DNA from: CAMFLJ01 sp965279255
GTDB taxonomy: Bacteria; Actinomycetota; Acidimicrobiia; Acidimicrobiales; Acidimicrobilacustridaceae
Direction of reading: 5' to 3'
NCBI GenBank assembly: GCA_965279255.1
Contig: OZ257146.1
Location: 2,170,001-2,234,000, forward strand
Length of the DNA stretch: 64,000 bases
Shown here: positions 8,784 to 16,949 of the stretch, piece after piece
Position numbering within the stretch: position 1 is the first letter of the stretch
How the letters are laid out: each line of letters opens with the position of its first letter
The notes under the pieces: model-generated
Database searches by the model: none
Seen by the model: only the letters and a program-made list of their open reading frames with translations
Told to the model about the DNA's origin: nothing
Position numbers and translations under genes: made by a program

Positions 8784-9071
8784 CTAGGAGGGGTCGGCCG
8801 GTTCGCGCGACTCGCCGAGGGGGAACTCGATGCTGTCGGCGACCGCCCGCAGCATCTGGGCCAGGCCGTTGACGAGCAGCTGAGGCTCACCGCCCTGCTC
8901 GGCCACGTCGCGCAGGATGGGACGGACCGTGCCGGACACGAACTCCCCGAAGCGGTCGACGAAGCCGGCAGCGATGGCCCGCCCCGCCTCGGTCTCGGAC
9001 AGGACGGCCCGCTCGATCTCGGCGGTCCACACGTGGTCCCCGGCCAGCTCGTCGATACCGTCGTCGTCCAT
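8784..9071 (-). CDS. Hypothetical small acidic protein
   Basis: A 95-residue protein, MDDDGIDELAGDHVWTAEIE at the start and ESREPADPS at the end, predicted soluble and helical. It is not a family I recognise. The start at 9071 gives a compact protein and leaves room for a promoter; upstream in-frame starts would add an arginine-rich, poorly coding-like stretch. It ends 12 bases before the MFS start, so it is probably the first gene of a two-gene transcript with the exporter. It is divergent from the PAS histidine kinase at 9233. Confidence 0.6.
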   Translation of the reverse strand: MDDDGIDELAGDHVWTAEIERAVLSETEAGRAIAAGFVDRFGEFVSGTVRPILRDVAEQGGEPQLLVNGLAQMLRAVADSIEFPLGESREPADPS

Positions 9072-9232
9072 CCGGCCTCCCCGTGGTCGTCGGCCCCGCA
9101 GTGTGTCACGCACCACCCCGGGCGCCGTCAAGGGGCCAAAGGTCCTGATCCCAGCGCCGTAAGTCCCAGGGTGGCGGTACTGTCCAGGGGGTCCGGCTGT
9201 CCCGCCGGACCGGATCTCCCCAGGAGCAGTCC

Positions 9233-10348
9233 GTGGTGGCACCAGACCCCGACGGCCCTCGAGCGACCCATCGACGCGAGCACACGCGCTCGCTGCCCGC
9301 ACGCGTCGACGACATGGTTCGTCCCCTGGCCGACGCCGGGCTCGACGATCGGGTCATCTGGGGCGTCGTCGAGGCCGCGCCCGACGGCATCGTGATGGCC
9401 GACCTGGGCGGCAAGGTCCTGTTGGTGAACCAGCGCACCGAGGAGCTGTTCGGCTACGACCGCGGCGAGCTGCTCGGCAAGTCGGTCGACATGCTGCTCC
9501 CCGAGGCGTTGCGCCTCGCCCACGCCGGTCACCGGGCCGACTACTCGTCCGGGCCCCGCACCCGGTCGATGGGCGCCGGCTTCGACCTGCTCGGACGGCG
9601 CCGCGACGGCTCGCAGTTCCCCGTCGAGATCAGCCTCAGCCCGATCACCAGCGACGGCGGCACCGCCGTCATCGCCACGATCCGCGACATCTCCGACCGC
9701 CTCGCCGCCGAGCAGGAGAACCGCCGGATCCGCCACACCCTCGCCATCACCGAGGACCGCGAGCGCATCGCCCGCGACCTCCACGACACCGTCATCCAGC
9801 GGCTCTTCGCCGCCGGCATGACGCTCCAGGGTGCCGCCGCCCGGGTCACCGACGCCGAGGCCCGCGTCCGTGTCGAGAAGGCCGTCGACGAGCTCGACGC
9901 CACGATCAAGGAGATCCGCACCGCGATCTTCGCTCTGCAGGCCCCGCCCGACGGCGGCCCGGGCCTGCGCGGTGAGCTGGTGCGGCTCACCAACGAGCTG
10001 CGCCCCGCCCTCGGCTTCTCGCCCCGCATGCAGTTCGACGGCGCGGTCGAGGGCATCCACCCGACCGTGGCCGAGAACATGGTGCCGGCACTGCGCGAGG
10101 CGCTCAGCAACGTCGCCCGCCACGCCAACGCCTCATCGGTGCGGGTGATCATCGACGTGCACGACGACGTCTGCCTCACCGTCGTCGACGACGGCGTGGG
10201 CATCCCCGACTCGGTGGTCGGAGGCAACGGGCTCGCCAACCTCACCGCCAGAGCCGAGAAGCTCGGCGGCTCGTGCGCGGCCCGCCGGGGCGACGCCGGG
10301 GGCAGCGTGTTCGAGTGGCGGGTCCCCGCTGCTCAGCCCGACCGCTGA
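9233..10348 (+). CDS. PAS-domain sensor histidine kinase (HisKA_3 / NarL-type)
   Basis: A 371-residue soluble kinase with no membrane segment. An N-terminal PAS domain (about 40-155) shows GVVEAAPDGIVMADLGGKVL and a C-terminal PAC stretch ending IRDISDRLAAEQ. The HisKA_3 dimerisation motif ERIARDLHDTVIQRLFAAGM has phospho-acceptor His184, as in DevS/NarX-type kinases. HATPase_c motifs follow (ALSNVARHANASS, VVDDGVGIPDSV, GNGLANLTARAEKLGG). No NarL-type response regulator lies next to it, so the partner is elsewhere. GTG at 9233 is the longest start; ATG at 9314 is an alternative and would remove only a disordered lead. Confidence 0.9.
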   Translation: MVAPDPDGPRATHRREHTRSLPARVDDMVRPLADAGLDDRVIWGVVEAAPDGIVMADLGGKVLLVNQRTEELFGYDRGELLGKSVDMLLPEALRLAHAGHRADYSSGPRTRSMGAGFDLLGRRRDGSQFPVEISLSPITSDGGTAVIATIRDISDRLAAEQENRRIRHTLAITEDRERIARDLHDTVIQRLFAAGMTLQGAAARVTDAEARVRVEKAVDELDATIKEIRTAIFALQAPPDGGPGLRGELVRLTNELRPALGFSPRMQFDGAVEGIHPTVAENMVPALREALSNVARHANASSVRVIIDVHDDVCLTVVDDGVGIPDSVVGGNGLANLTARAEKLGGSCAARRGDAGGSVFEWRVPAAQPDR

Positions 10349-10386
10349 CACCCGTCCGGGCCTCACGCGTTCCGAGGGGCGAGGGG

Positions 10387-10815
10387 TCAGGCGGACCGCA
10401 CGACGAGGGCGTGCCGACCGAGGCCGAGCAGCCGCTGGCCGTCGACGTCGTGGCCCTCCATGAAGATGGTCACCACGGCGCCCGACGCCTCGTCGATGTC
10501 GAGGTCGGCGACCCGTCCGAGGGCGTTGCCGTCGTCGCCGAGCACCAGCAGCCCGACGGGGTCGAGCGCGCCCGCCACCGACCGCTCCTCCGAAGCACCG
10601 TTCGGGAGGTGGAGCGCGAACGGCCCGTCGACCGTCACCGCATCGGCCCCGACCGCCTTCACCTCGGCCAGCGGCAGCACGGGGCTGGCGCCGCTCACCC
10701 TGAAGCCGATCACCGCGCGGGCCGCAGGGTCCACGATCACGGCCTCCACGCGACCCAGCTCGCGGGCGGCCGCCACGTCGAGCACCGGGCGCCCCTTCAG
10801 CTCACGCACCCGCAT
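10387..10815 (-). CDS. PRC-barrel domain protein (short)
   Basis: A 142-residue protein beginning MRVRELKGRPVLDVAAAREL, with the small beta-barrel repeated in two halves (VEAVIVDPAARAVIGFRVSG and GNALGRVADLDIDEASGAVV). PRC barrels occur in photosynthetic reaction-centre H subunits, RimM and many stress-related actinobacterial proteins, where they bind protein or RNA partners. It is the third gene of an operon with a second PRC-barrel protein (14-base overlap) and a 45-residue membrane peptide. Its function is not known. Confidence 0.75.
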   Translation of the reverse strand: MRVRELKGRPVLDVAAARELGRVEAVIVDPAARAVIGFRVSGASPVLPLAEVKAVGADAVTVDGPFALHLPNGASEERSVAGALDPVGLLVLGDDGNALGRVADLDIDEASGAVVTIFMEGHDVDGQRLLGLGRHALVVRSA

Positions 10816-11386
10816 GGTCGGTCCCCTCCTCGACGGTTCCCCGGAAACCTTCGATGGCGGCGCCGAAGCCGGCCAGGTCGTCGCGGATGAAGTGAGTCGC
10901 GGACGCCGGGACGACCACCGCTTCGGCGGAGGCCGACGTCATGGTGTCGATCGGGAGGAGCATGTGGCGCCCCTCCGATGCCATGCCGCTCGAGGCCTCG
11001 ATCTCGAAGCCGACGATCTGCGAGGGCGAACCGGTCGACAGCACCACGTCGACGATGCGGCCGAGCTCGTCACCCGACTCGGTCACCACGGGCAGGTCGA
11101 CCGCGACGTGGGTGTTCCCATCGCCCGAGGTGCCGACGGCGTCGTCGGGCACGACCGCCCCGGCCGGAATCATGAGGGCGTCGGCGCCGATGGCGTGCAC
11201 GCTCTCCCACGGCACGGCCTCGTGCCGGGGCCCGCCGAGGAAGCCGGTGTTGCGGAGGGTGAAGCCCACGAGCGCGGCCGAACGCAGGCCGAGCAGCACG
11301 TCCTTGACCTCACCCACCTGGTCGCCGTCGAGGGTCACGACCGGGCGGCCGATCAGGTCACGGGCCCGCACGAGGACGTCGTTCAT
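10802..11386 (-). CDS. PRC-barrel domain protein (two-barrel)
   Basis: A 194-residue paralogue-like partner of the downstream gene. Its first barrel is RARDLIGRPVVTLDGDQVGE and a second half is DELGRIVDVVLSTGSPSQIV. It begins at the ATGA overlap with the membrane peptide gene and runs 14 bases into the next PRC gene, so the three are surely translated from one message. Membrane partner plus PRC barrels suggests a membrane-proximal scaffold; this is inference only. Confidence 0.75.
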   Translation of the reverse strand: MNDVLVRARDLIGRPVVTLDGDQVGEVKDVLLGLRSAALVGFTLRNTGFLGGPRHEAVPWESVHAIGADALMIPAGAVVPDDAVGTSGDGNTHVAVDLPVVTESGDELGRIVDVVLSTGSPSQIVGFEIEASSGMASEGRHMLLPIDTMTSASAEAVVVPASATHFIRDDLAGFGAAIEGFRGTVEEGTDHAGA

Positions 11387-11520
11387 CTCGGGCCCCCCTT
11401 GCGGCGCTGCACGTCATCGACGCTCAGGACGTCGCCGGAGCGACGGCGGCGCTGGGCCACCACGGCGGCGGCGACCACGACGACCACCGCGATCAGGAGG
11501 ACGAGCAACAGGAGATCCAT
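11383..11520 (-). CDS. 45-residue single-pass membrane peptide heading the PRC-barrel operon
   Basis: The peptide is MDLLLLVLLIAVVVVVAAAV followed by VAQRRRRSGDVLSVDDVQRR and KGGPR. It has one strong N-terminal transmembrane helix, a positive RRRR stop-transfer and a short acidic-basic cytoplasmic tail, so N-out/C-in is expected. Its TGA stop overlaps the ATG of the PRC-barrel gene (ATGA), which is good evidence that it is translated even though it is small. Homology is unknown. It could anchor the PRC proteins to the membrane. Confidence 0.65.
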   Translation of the reverse strand: MDLLLLVLLIAVVVVVAAAVVAQRRRRSGDVLSVDDVQRRKGGPR

Positions 11521-11648
11521 GACGAGGGACCTTCCCCGGCAGGGCAGGTCTCAGTCCCTCGTCCGGCACGGCCGGGCTGCAGGGCATGCCCCCAGCACAC
11601 GCACGATCCGGCCCTCCGACCGCGTCGCGGGCCTGGCAGACTGCCCCG

Positions 11649-12197
11649 ATGGAGAGCATCGCCGACCGCTACGAGCGCCTGGCCGGCGCCTTCGCCGACA
11701 CCATCGCCGCCGTGCCCGCCGAGGCCTGGGACGCCCCCACGCCGTGCGGCGACTGGAGCGCCCGTGACCTCGTGCGCCACGTGGTCGACAGCCAGAACCT
11801 CTTCTTCGGGCTGGTGGGCAAGCCCCCCGTGGCCGCGCCGTCGGTCGACGACGACCCGTCGGGCGCCTGGGCGAACACCAGCAACGCGGTGCTCGCCGAC
11901 CTCCGCGACCCCGTGGCCTCCACCACCGAGTTCGACGGGTTCTTCGGCCGCACGTCGTTCGCCGACGCCGTCGACCGCTTCCTGGCCATGGACCTCGTCG
12001 TGCACCGCTGGGACCTCGCCACCGCCACCGGGCTCGACACGACGATCTCCGACGACGACGTGGCCATGGTGATGGCCGGCGCCGAGCGCTTCGGCGACAT
12101 GCTGCGCGGCCCCGGCGCCTTCGGTGAGCCCGTCGAGGCCCCCGCCGACGCCGACGCCCAGACCCGGATGCTGGCCTTCCTGGGCCGACGCGCCTAG
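11649..12197 (+). CDS. TIGR03086-like / maleylpyruvate isomerase N-terminal-like (DinB fold) protein
   Basis: A 182-residue protein, MESIADRYERLAGAFADTIA with DAPTPCGDWSARDLVRHVVD. The PCxxWxxxDLxxHV motif is the hallmark of mycothiol-dependent maleylpyruvate isomerase/DinB-like metal-binding proteins. MDLVVHRWDLATATGLD supplies the later conserved His. Members coordinate a divalent metal and many are linked to mycothiol chemistry, but this subfamily has no defined substrate. The start at 11649 matches the usual family N-terminus. It converges on the PHA operon across a strong hairpin. Confidence 0.85.
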   Translation: MESIADRYERLAGAFADTIAAVPAEAWDAPTPCGDWSARDLVRHVVDSQNLFFGLVGKPPVAAPSVDDDPSGAWANTSNAVLADLRDPVASTTEFDGFFGRTSFADAVDRFLAMDLVVHRWDLATATGLDTTISDDDVAMVMAGAERFGDMLRGPGAFGEPVEAPADADAQTRMLAFLGRRA

Positions 12198-12239
12198 GCC
12201 AGCCCTCCGCCAACCGGGCGTTCGACACCACACGCGGAG

Positions 12240-12265
12240 CCGGCCCCGGGTCACCCCGGGGCCGG
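12240..12265. terminator. Bidirectional hairpin between convergent genes
   Basis: CCGGCCCCGGG (12240-12250) and CCCGGGGCCGG (12255-12265) form a perfect 11-bp stem with loop TCAC. The hairpin lies between the TIGR03086-like gene and the phasin-like gene, which end towards each other. There is no T-run. The core resembles the hairpin at 794-815 (GGCCCCGGG with GTCA loop), suggesting a recurrent terminator type in this genome. Confidence 0.55.
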
Positions 12266-12282
12266 TCACGTCGCGTTCCGGA

Positions 12283-12570
12283 TCAGCCCGCCGGAGCGGG
12301 CGCCATCATCTCGACCATCTCCTCGACGAACGAGCGCTGGGAGGCCAGCACCTTCTCGGCGAAGTCGTAGGTCATCGACACCATGCCCATCGGCGCCACC
12401 ATCTCGCCGAAGGCGCTCATGCCGGGCATCGAGGGCAGGTCCGGCATCATCTTCTTGGTCGTCGTCGTCCAGGCCTTCATCGACTCCAGCATGAAGGACT
12501 TCGAGGTCTCCATCGCGCTGAGCATGTTGTCCTGGGCGGCCATGCCGAGATCCATCAGGTTCGATTCCAT
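12283..12570 (-). CDS. Small phasin-like PHA granule-associated protein
   Basis: A 95-residue, methionine-rich amphipathic helical protein: MESNLMDLGMAAQDNMLSAM, then METSKSFMLESMKAW and VLASQRSFVEEMVEMMAPAP. The composition, length and lack of a signal peptide fit phasins, which coat polyhydroxyalkanoate granules. The location immediately downstream of a PHA synthase gene supports this. A good ribosome site (AGGAG, about six bases before ATG 12570) marks the start. The assignment rests on context and helical character, not on a recognised domain motif. Confidence 0.6.
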   Translation of the reverse strand: MESNLMDLGMAAQDNMLSAMETSKSFMLESMKAWTTTTKKMMPDLPSMPGMSAFGEMVAPMGMVSMTYDFAEKVLASQRSFVEEMVEMMAPAPAG

Positions 12571-12642
12571 CGGGGCTCCTTGACGTCGTGTCGGGGGGGG
12601 TCGTTGCGGTTCGGGTCGGGTGGGGTGGAGGGGTGCGAGCGC

Positions 12643-14406
12643 TCAGCCGTGCACGTAAGTGCCGGGGGCGTCGCCGATCGGGGGGTGGTCGTCGCTGCCG
12701 AGGCGCTCGGGGGCGGGCACCAGGGCACCGCCCTGCTCGGCGATCCACGGCACCCAGTCGTCCCACCAGGTGCCGTCGTTGAGCTGGGCGCCGGCCTTCC
12801 AGCGCTCGGCGTCGCCGTCGAGGTCGGTGTTGGTCCAGTGCTTGGCCTTCGGGCTCGGCGGGTTCACGATGGCGGCGATGTGGCCCGAGGTGGAGAGCAC
12901 GAAGCGGTTGTGCTCGCCGCCCAGCAGCTGGGTGGTCTCGTAGGCCGAGGCCCACGGCACGATGTGGTCGTCGACGGCCGACACCACGTAGGTGGGCTGG
13001 TCGACGGTCGCCAGGTCGAGGCGGGTGCCGTCGATCTCCATGCGCCCCTCGGCCAGGCGGTTCTCCAGGTAGAACCAGCGCAGGAAGTCGCCGTGCATCC
13101 GGGCCGGCATGTTGGTGCCGTCGTCGTTCCAGGCCAGCAGGTCGAACGCCGGCGGGGTCTCCCCCATCAGCCAGTTCTTGGCGAGGTAGCTGAACACCAG
13201 GTCGTTGGCCCGGCAGAGCGAGAACGTCCTCGACAGCCGCTGCGACGGGAGGAGGCCCTCCTTCGCCATGTGCCGCTCGAGCAGGGCGATGGTGGGCTCG
13301 TCGGCGAAGGCCCCGAGCACGCCCGGCCGGGTGAAGTCGGTGTGGGTGTTGATGAGGGTCGCCGAGTTGACCGTGCGACGACCGAGGGCGGCGTCGTAGG
13401 CCATGCCCATGGCGCTGAGGGTGCCGCCGAGGCACACGGCGATGGTGTTGACCACCTCGGCGCCGGTGATCGAGCGGACGACCTCGATGGCCTCGAGGGG
13501 GCCGTCGAGCAGGTAGTCCTCGAAGGTGGCGTCGCGCATCGAGGCGTCGGGGTTGCGGTAGCTGATGGCGAAGCAGGTGTGGCCGTGGCGCACCGCCCAC
13601 TCCACCAGGCTGCGCTCCGGGGCGAGGTCCATGATGTAGTACTTGTTGATCCACGGCGGGCAGAACAGCAGCGGGATCTCGTGCACCTGCTCGGTCTGCG
13701 GCTCGTACTGCAGGAGCTCGAACAGCTCGTTGCGGTAGACGACCTTGCCGGGCGTGCAGGCGGTGTTCTCGCCCACGGTGAAGGGCCTGCGGTCGACCTG
13801 CGACGGCCAGCCGTCGTTGGTGGCCATGTCGGTGAGCATGTTCTTGGCGCCCCGGATGAGGCTGGTGCCACCGGTCTCGAACGCCTTCTGGAGGGCCGCC
13901 GGGTTGCCGAGCAGGGTGTTGGTCGGGGCCATGGTGTCGGAGAGGATGCTGGCGGCGAGGGTGGCCTTGACCTTGGTGTGGGGCGCGATCGGAGCGGCCT
14001 CGATGACCTGCCCGACGAAGCGGTCGCGCAGCAGGTGGAGTTGGCGCAGGTACCAGTAGGCGGCGTTGCTCTCCCACGCCGGGGCGGCGAAGCGGGCGTC
14101 GCGCCCCGGGGTCACCGGACCGTCGACCTCGCGGCCGACGGCACGGGCCACCGCCGCGGTGCTGGCCGCCACCACACCGGCCATGAGCTCGCCGGCGGCG
14201 TTGGCCATGCGCATCGGGCTCTGGGCCAGCGAACCGGCCGTGGTGCTGGCCAGCGCCTGGAGGAACAGGCCGGAGACCTCCGCGTCCATGGACGCCTCGG
14301 AGTTCTGCGCGGAGTGCACGAGGCGCAGCTCGGGCCGGGGCTCGGCGGTGACGGGTGCGGGCAGTGACGGGGGGAGCGACTCGACGATGTCTCGGCGAAG
14401 GGCCAC
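12643..14406 (-). CDS. phaC: Poly(3-hydroxyalkanoate) synthase
   Basis: A 587-residue PHA synthase that polymerises (R)-3-hydroxyacyl-CoA into storage polyester at granule surfaces. The GTG start at 14406 follows AGAGGAAG. The alpha/beta-hydrolase core shows LLFCPPWINKYYIMDLAPER, the catalytic nucleophile in NTIAVCLGGTLSAMG (Cys325), the catalytic Asp480 in AVDDHIVPWASAYETTQ, and His509 in STSGHIAAIVNPP. These positions lie very near those of class I enzymes such as Cupriavidus PhaC. The lipase-like box is A-V-C-L-G instead of G-x-C-x-G. It sits between a phasin-like gene and an acyl-CoA ligase gene, with a PHA depolymerase divergent nearby. Activity is expected. Confidence 0.95.
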   Translation of the reverse strand: MALRRDIVESLPPSLPAPVTAEPRPELRLVHSAQNSEASMDAEVSGLFLQALASTTAGSLAQSPMRMANAAGELMAGVVAASTAAVARAVGREVDGPVTPGRDARFAAPAWESNAAYWYLRQLHLLRDRFVGQVIEAAPIAPHTKVKATLAASILSDTMAPTNTLLGNPAALQKAFETGGTSLIRGAKNMLTDMATNDGWPSQVDRRPFTVGENTACTPGKVVYRNELFELLQYEPQTEQVHEIPLLFCPPWINKYYIMDLAPERSLVEWAVRHGHTCFAISYRNPDASMRDATFEDYLLDGPLEAIEVVRSITGAEVVNTIAVCLGGTLSAMGMAYDAALGRRTVNSATLINTHTDFTRPGVLGAFADEPTIALLERHMAKEGLLPSQRLSRTFSLCRANDLVFSYLAKNWLMGETPPAFDLLAWNDDGTNMPARMHGDFLRWFYLENRLAEGRMEIDGTRLDLATVDQPTYVVSAVDDHIVPWASAYETTQLLGGEHNRFVLSTSGHIAAIVNPPSPKAKHWTNTDLDGDAERWKAGAQLNDGTWWDDWVPWIAEQGGALVPAPERLGSDDHPPIGDAPGTYVHG

Positions 14407-14504
14407 GTGCAGCTTCCTCTCGAATGGGGGGTGTCGGCGGATGCTGGGTGGGTGGTGGATTGCGTGGTGTCGTGGTGCGGTCTTGGTCGGCGGAGGGCGG
14501 TCAG

Positions 14505-16109
14505 TCAGGGGTCGAATCGGGCCCGGAGCACCTTCTTGTCGAACTTGCCGACGCTGGTGCGGGGGATCTCGTCGAGCAGCTCGATGCGGTCGGGCAGCTG
14601 CCACTTGGCGAAGCCGTGCGCCTGGAGGTGCTCGGCCACGGCGGCGGTCGACAGCTCGGCGCCGGGGCGCAGCACGACGCAGGCCATCGGGCGTTCCTGC
14701 CACTTCGGGTCGCGCACGGCGATCACGCTGGCCTCGGCGACCTCGGGCAGGGCCATGAGGGCGGCCTCCATGTCGACCGAGGAGATCCACTCCCCGCCCG
14801 ACTTGATGAGGTCCTTCACCCGGTCGGCGATCACGAAGTAGCCGTCGTCGGAGCCCACGGCGACGTCGCCGGTGTCGAACCAGCCGTCGTCGGTGAACTT
14901 GTCGGCGCCCTCTCCCCCGAGGTAGCCGTCCGCGATCCACGGCCCCCTCACGTGGAGCACGCCCATCGACTCGCCGTCGAAGGGCTGCTCGGCGCCCTCG
15001 TCGTCGCGGATGGAGACCTCGACGCCGGGCACCGGCAGGCCCGCCTGGGTGCGGGCCCGGTCGAGGACCTCGTCGGGAGCCCAGTCGCGCATGCGCTCCT
15101 GGGGCCAGGCCAGCGACGCGATCGGCGAGGTCTCCGTCATCCCCCACGCCTGGATGAGGTCGACGCCGAACTCGTCGCGGAAGCGGGCGATCAGCGATCG
15201 GGGCGGCTGGCCGCCACCGCACACCAGGTGGCGCATGTCGGAGAGGGTGCGGCCGCTGGCGGCGAGCTCGTCGGCGATGGCGAGCCACACCGTCGGCACG
15301 CCCGCCGCGATGGTGACCCGCTCGGCGAGGACGAAGTCGACCCAGGCCGCGGTGTCGAGGGCGCCGGCGTAGAGGACCTGCTTCGCCCCGACCGCCGTGG
15401 CGGCGTGCGGAACGCCCCAGGCGTTGGCGTGGAACATGGGCACCTGGGCGAGCACGGCGTCGCCGGGGCCGATGGCGAGGGCCGCGCCGGAGGTGACGGC
15501 CAGGGCGTGCAGGAAGCTCGATCGGTGGGTGTAGACGACGCCCTTGGGTCGCCCGGTCGTGCCGGACGTGTAGCAGAGACCCATCGGCTCGCGCTCGTCG
15601 ATGTCGAGCGGCTCGTACTCGGTGGCCTCGGCGCCGAGCAGGGCCTCGTAGCCCAGCAGGTCCCCGTCGACGGTGACATCGGAGGGGGCGGCGTCGTCGA
15701 GGACGATCACCGTCTTCACGCTCGGGATGCGGCCAGCGAGCTGCTCGATCGTCGGCAACAGGTCGGGGTCGACGAGGATCACCCGGTCCTGGGCGTGGTC
15801 GATGATGTAGGCGAGCTCATCGGCCGAGAGCCGGGCGTTGAGGGTGTGCAGCACCCGCCCGCTGCAGGGCACGCCGAAGTAGGCCTCGAGATGGCGGTGG
15901 TGGTTCCACGCCAGCGTGGCGACCGTGGCGCCCCGCTCGACGCCGAGGTGGTCGAGGGCCCACATGAGCTGCTGCGCCCGGCCGGCGAAGGTGCCGTAGT
16001 CGTAGCGGTGGACGGTGCCGTCGGGGAAGCGGGTGACGATCTCGGCGTGGCGGTGGCTGCGGGCGGCGTTGGCGAACAGCAACCAGCTGTTCAGCGGTCG
16101 ATCCATCAT
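14505..16109 (-). CDS. Acyl-CoA synthetase (AMP-binding, long/medium-chain fatty acid-CoA ligase type)
   Basis: A 534-residue adenylate-forming enzyme. The P-loop-like AMP motif is GLCYTSGTTGRPKGVVYTHR; further on are GMTETSP, DGWFDTGDVAVGSDDGYF and DRVKDLIKSGGEWIS, ending with the acyl-transfer lysine region PRTSVGKFDKKVLR. It activates a carboxylic acid through an acyl-AMP to an acyl-CoA, and in this place probably feeds acyl-CoA towards the PHA synthase. The start MMDRPLNSWLLFANA at 16109 is the usual family start; a GTG three codons upstream is an alternative. It begins 23 bases after the GST gene stop, so the two are probably one transcript. Confidence 0.92.
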   Translation of the reverse strand: MMDRPLNSWLLFANAARSHRHAEIVTRFPDGTVHRYDYGTFAGRAQQLMWALDHLGVERGATVATLAWNHHRHLEAYFGVPCSGRVLHTLNARLSADELAYIIDHAQDRVILVDPDLLPTIEQLAGRIPSVKTVIVLDDAAPSDVTVDGDLLGYEALLGAEATEYEPLDIDEREPMGLCYTSGTTGRPKGVVYTHRSSFLHALAVTSGAALAIGPGDAVLAQVPMFHANAWGVPHAATAVGAKQVLYAGALDTAAWVDFVLAERVTIAAGVPTVWLAIADELAASGRTLSDMRHLVCGGGQPPRSLIARFRDEFGVDLIQAWGMTETSPIASLAWPQERMRDWAPDEVLDRARTQAGLPVPGVEVSIRDDEGAEQPFDGESMGVLHVRGPWIADGYLGGEGADKFTDDGWFDTGDVAVGSDDGYFVIADRVKDLIKSGGEWISSVDMEAALMALPEVAEASVIAVRDPKWQERPMACVVLRPGAELSTAAVAEHLQAHGFAKWQLPDRIELLDEIPRTSVGKFDKKVLRARFDP

Positions 16110-16132
16110 CGTCGCCACCCCGCCGTCACCGA

Positions 16133-16789
16133 TCAGAACTCCGCGTCGAGCTCGATGATCTCGTCGGGCTCCGCCTCGGCCCCGGCGATCCACTCGGCCA
16201 TCTCGGGGAGGGCGAGCACGGCGCTCACGTAGGAGCGACTCGTCGCATCGAGCTCGACCCCGTAGGTCGTGAGCCGGCTACAGACCGGGGCGTACATGGC
16301 GTCGGCCATGGTGGGCCGCTCGCCGAAGAGGAACGGCCCGGGCTGCGCGCCGAGGCAGCGGGCCCACACCGCACAGATGCGGTCGATGTCGGCCTGCGCG
16401 CCGGAGAAGACCTTGAAGTCCTCGAACCGGCCCTTGATGTTCATCGGCATGGCCGAGCGGAGGGAGGCGAACCCGGAGTGCATCTCGCCACTGACGGACC
16501 GGCACAGGGCCCGGGCCGCCGGATCGGTGGGCAGGAGCCCGGCCTCGGGGAAGCGCTCGGCCAGGAACTCGCCGATGGCGAGCGTGTCCCAGATCTCGAG
16601 GCCGTCGACCGTGAGGCACGGCACGAGGAACGAGGGCGACATGAGCAGCAGCTCGTCACGCTGGGACGGATCGTTGGCGTCGGTCTCCTCGACCCGGAAG
16701 TCGAGGCCCGAGAACCGGCACATCAGCCAGCCGCGCAACGACCAGGCGCCGTAGTTGCGGCTGTTGATCGTGAGGGTCGCCGAGGACAT
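16133..16789 (-). CDS. Glutathione S-transferase family protein
   Basis: A 218-residue protein with the thioredoxin-fold N-domain (TINSRNYGAWSLRGWLMCRF; MSPSFLVPCLTVDGLEIWDT with the cis-Pro; AIGEFLAERFPEAG) and an all-helical C-domain. Actinobacteria use mycothiol rather than glutathione, so the thiol partner is uncertain. It is upstream of the acyl-CoA ligase on the same strand and divergent from the PHA depolymerase. Start 16789 gives the normal first beta-strand. The reaction is unknown. Confidence 0.88.
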   Translation of the reverse strand: MSSATLTINSRNYGAWSLRGWLMCRFSGLDFRVEETDANDPSQRDELLLMSPSFLVPCLTVDGLEIWDTLAIGEFLAERFPEAGLLPTDPAARALCRSVSGEMHSGFASLRSAMPMNIKGRFEDFKVFSGAQADIDRICAVWARCLGAQPGPFLFGERPTMADAMYAPVCSRLTTYGVELDATSRSYVSAVLALPEMAEWIAGAEAEPDEIIELDAEF

Positions 16790-16949
16790 GTCACCAGTTC
16801 GCCATGCCGGTGCGTCAACAGCTTCAACAGGGCATGAACGGAGTGTTGCAATGCCCGAGATCCGCCCATACCGCTCGCTCTTCGTGGTGACATGGCACCC
16901 GGCAGCCACCCGGCGCCCTCTCCCCCACTGTCCCCGCAGGCGGTCCTCG

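Noticed and set aside
14407..15288. An N-terminal extension of the PHA synthase frame
   Set aside because: The frame is open upstream of 14406 only because it is a shadow of the acyl-CoA ligase; the GTG with AGAGGAAG at 14406 gives the normal length and places Cys325, Asp480 and His509 properly.
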